DNA of 64,000 nt from contig NZ_CP108100.1 in the NCBI RefSeq assembly GCF_036195045.1, forward strand, positions 620,001 to 684,000, given 5' to 3'. Both the position numbers and the translations under genes were made by a program. Source of the stretch: Streptomyces sp. NBC_00236 (lineage in GTDB: Bacteria; Actinomycetota; Actinomycetes; Streptomycetales; Streptomycetaceae). The notes beneath the pieces are model-generated. The model was not told the DNA's origin, did not search any database, and was given only the letters and a program-made list of their open reading frames with translations. This document shows positions 63,860 through 64,000 of this stretch, one piece after another (within the stretch, counting starts at the first letter, position 1; each line of letters begins with the position of its first letter).

Positions 63860-64000
63860 TCAGACGGGATGGCGCCCGATCGGGTCGATACGGAGGCGGC
63901 CCGTGCGGGGGTCGACGCCGACCTCGACACGGATGTCGTAGACCTCGCCGATGTTCTGCGCGGTGAGGACATCGGCGGGCGCTCCCACCGCGTGCACGCG
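63860..64000 (-). CDS. Siderophore ABC transporter ATP-binding protein, C-terminal end only
   Basis: The last 46 residues of a minus-strand gene that continues beyond the right edge. They read GAPADVLTAQNIGEVYDIRVEVGVDPRTGRL, the usual tail of FecE/FepC-type ATPases, where the Thr-Ala-x-Asn-Ile segment follows the H-loop domain. It would energise the adjacent double permease. Confidence 0.85.
   Translation of the reverse strand, partial: RVHAVGAPADVLTAQNIGEVYDIRVEVGVDPRTGRLRIDPIGRHPV

Overview
The window is high-GC actinobacterial DNA and almost certainly a Streptomyces chromosome. Supporting signs are the strong third-position G/C bias, GTG/TTG starts, DmdR/IdeR-type iron boxes, a perfect CebR operator, AfsR/SARP-like and PadR regulators, and many secreted hydrolases. 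All reading is by eye; no database search was run.

Region 1 (1-13850) is a catecholate siderophore locus. A FecCD permease (minus) diverges from a siderophore-binding lipoprotein that leads a plus-strand operon. Lipoprotein and entA overlap in GTGA; a 127-nt gap with a hairpin follows; then entC-entE-entB-ArCP-entF, with three of the junctions at zero or negative spacing or only a few bases. The product should be enterobactin or a close relative: dihydroxybenzoate is made by EntC/EntB/EntA, activated by EntE, loaded on a free-standing aryl carrier protein, and joined to serine by EntF, whose ten specificity residues read as the serine code. A Fes-type esterase converges on entF behind a 22-bp terminator hairpin and diverges from a secreted YncE-like beta-propeller. 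Three iron boxes mark the lipoprotein/permease, esterase and propeller promoters, so making, importing and opening the siderophore, plus the propeller, look like one regulon.

Region 2 (13850-32000) is mostly housekeeping and stress genes: a PadR-GDSL hydrolase operon with a candidate operator, a VOC protein, a decayed peptidoglycan-binding remnant in a palindrome-rich gap, a HelD/HelR-type RNA polymerase helicase, a nitrobindin-like protein, katG divergent from a Fur/CatR regulator, two tandem DUF4139 (MuiA-like) genes, a GNAT/VOC operon, a Ser/Thr kinase with a beta-propeller sensor, and a LemA-DUF2207 operon.

Region 3 (32000-48400) carries secreted proteolysis and regulation: a TrmB/LuxR-like regulator divergent from an M4 metallopeptidase, an alkylsulfatase-type metallo-beta-lactamase, a DUF389 membrane protein, a large BTAD/AAA/TPR regulator, and a tightly coupled pair of secreted proteins (S8 protease, FG-GAP protein) closed by a 22-bp hairpin terminator.

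Region 4 (48400-53000) is a compact module of AroM-like protein, IclR regulator, OPT/YSL transporter and DUF917 protein, with similar sequence motifs in front of both aroM and the transporter.

Region 5 (53000-64000) has a small Cys-containing protein, a CebR-controlled cellulose-binding secreted protein, DUF4230, a transketolase and DUF4246. It ends with a second siderophore uptake set (ATPase end, binding lipoprotein, fused double permease, GNAT-like/C39-like peptidase) on the minus strand, running off the right edge. No tRNA, rRNA, CRISPR, IS element or phage was seen.
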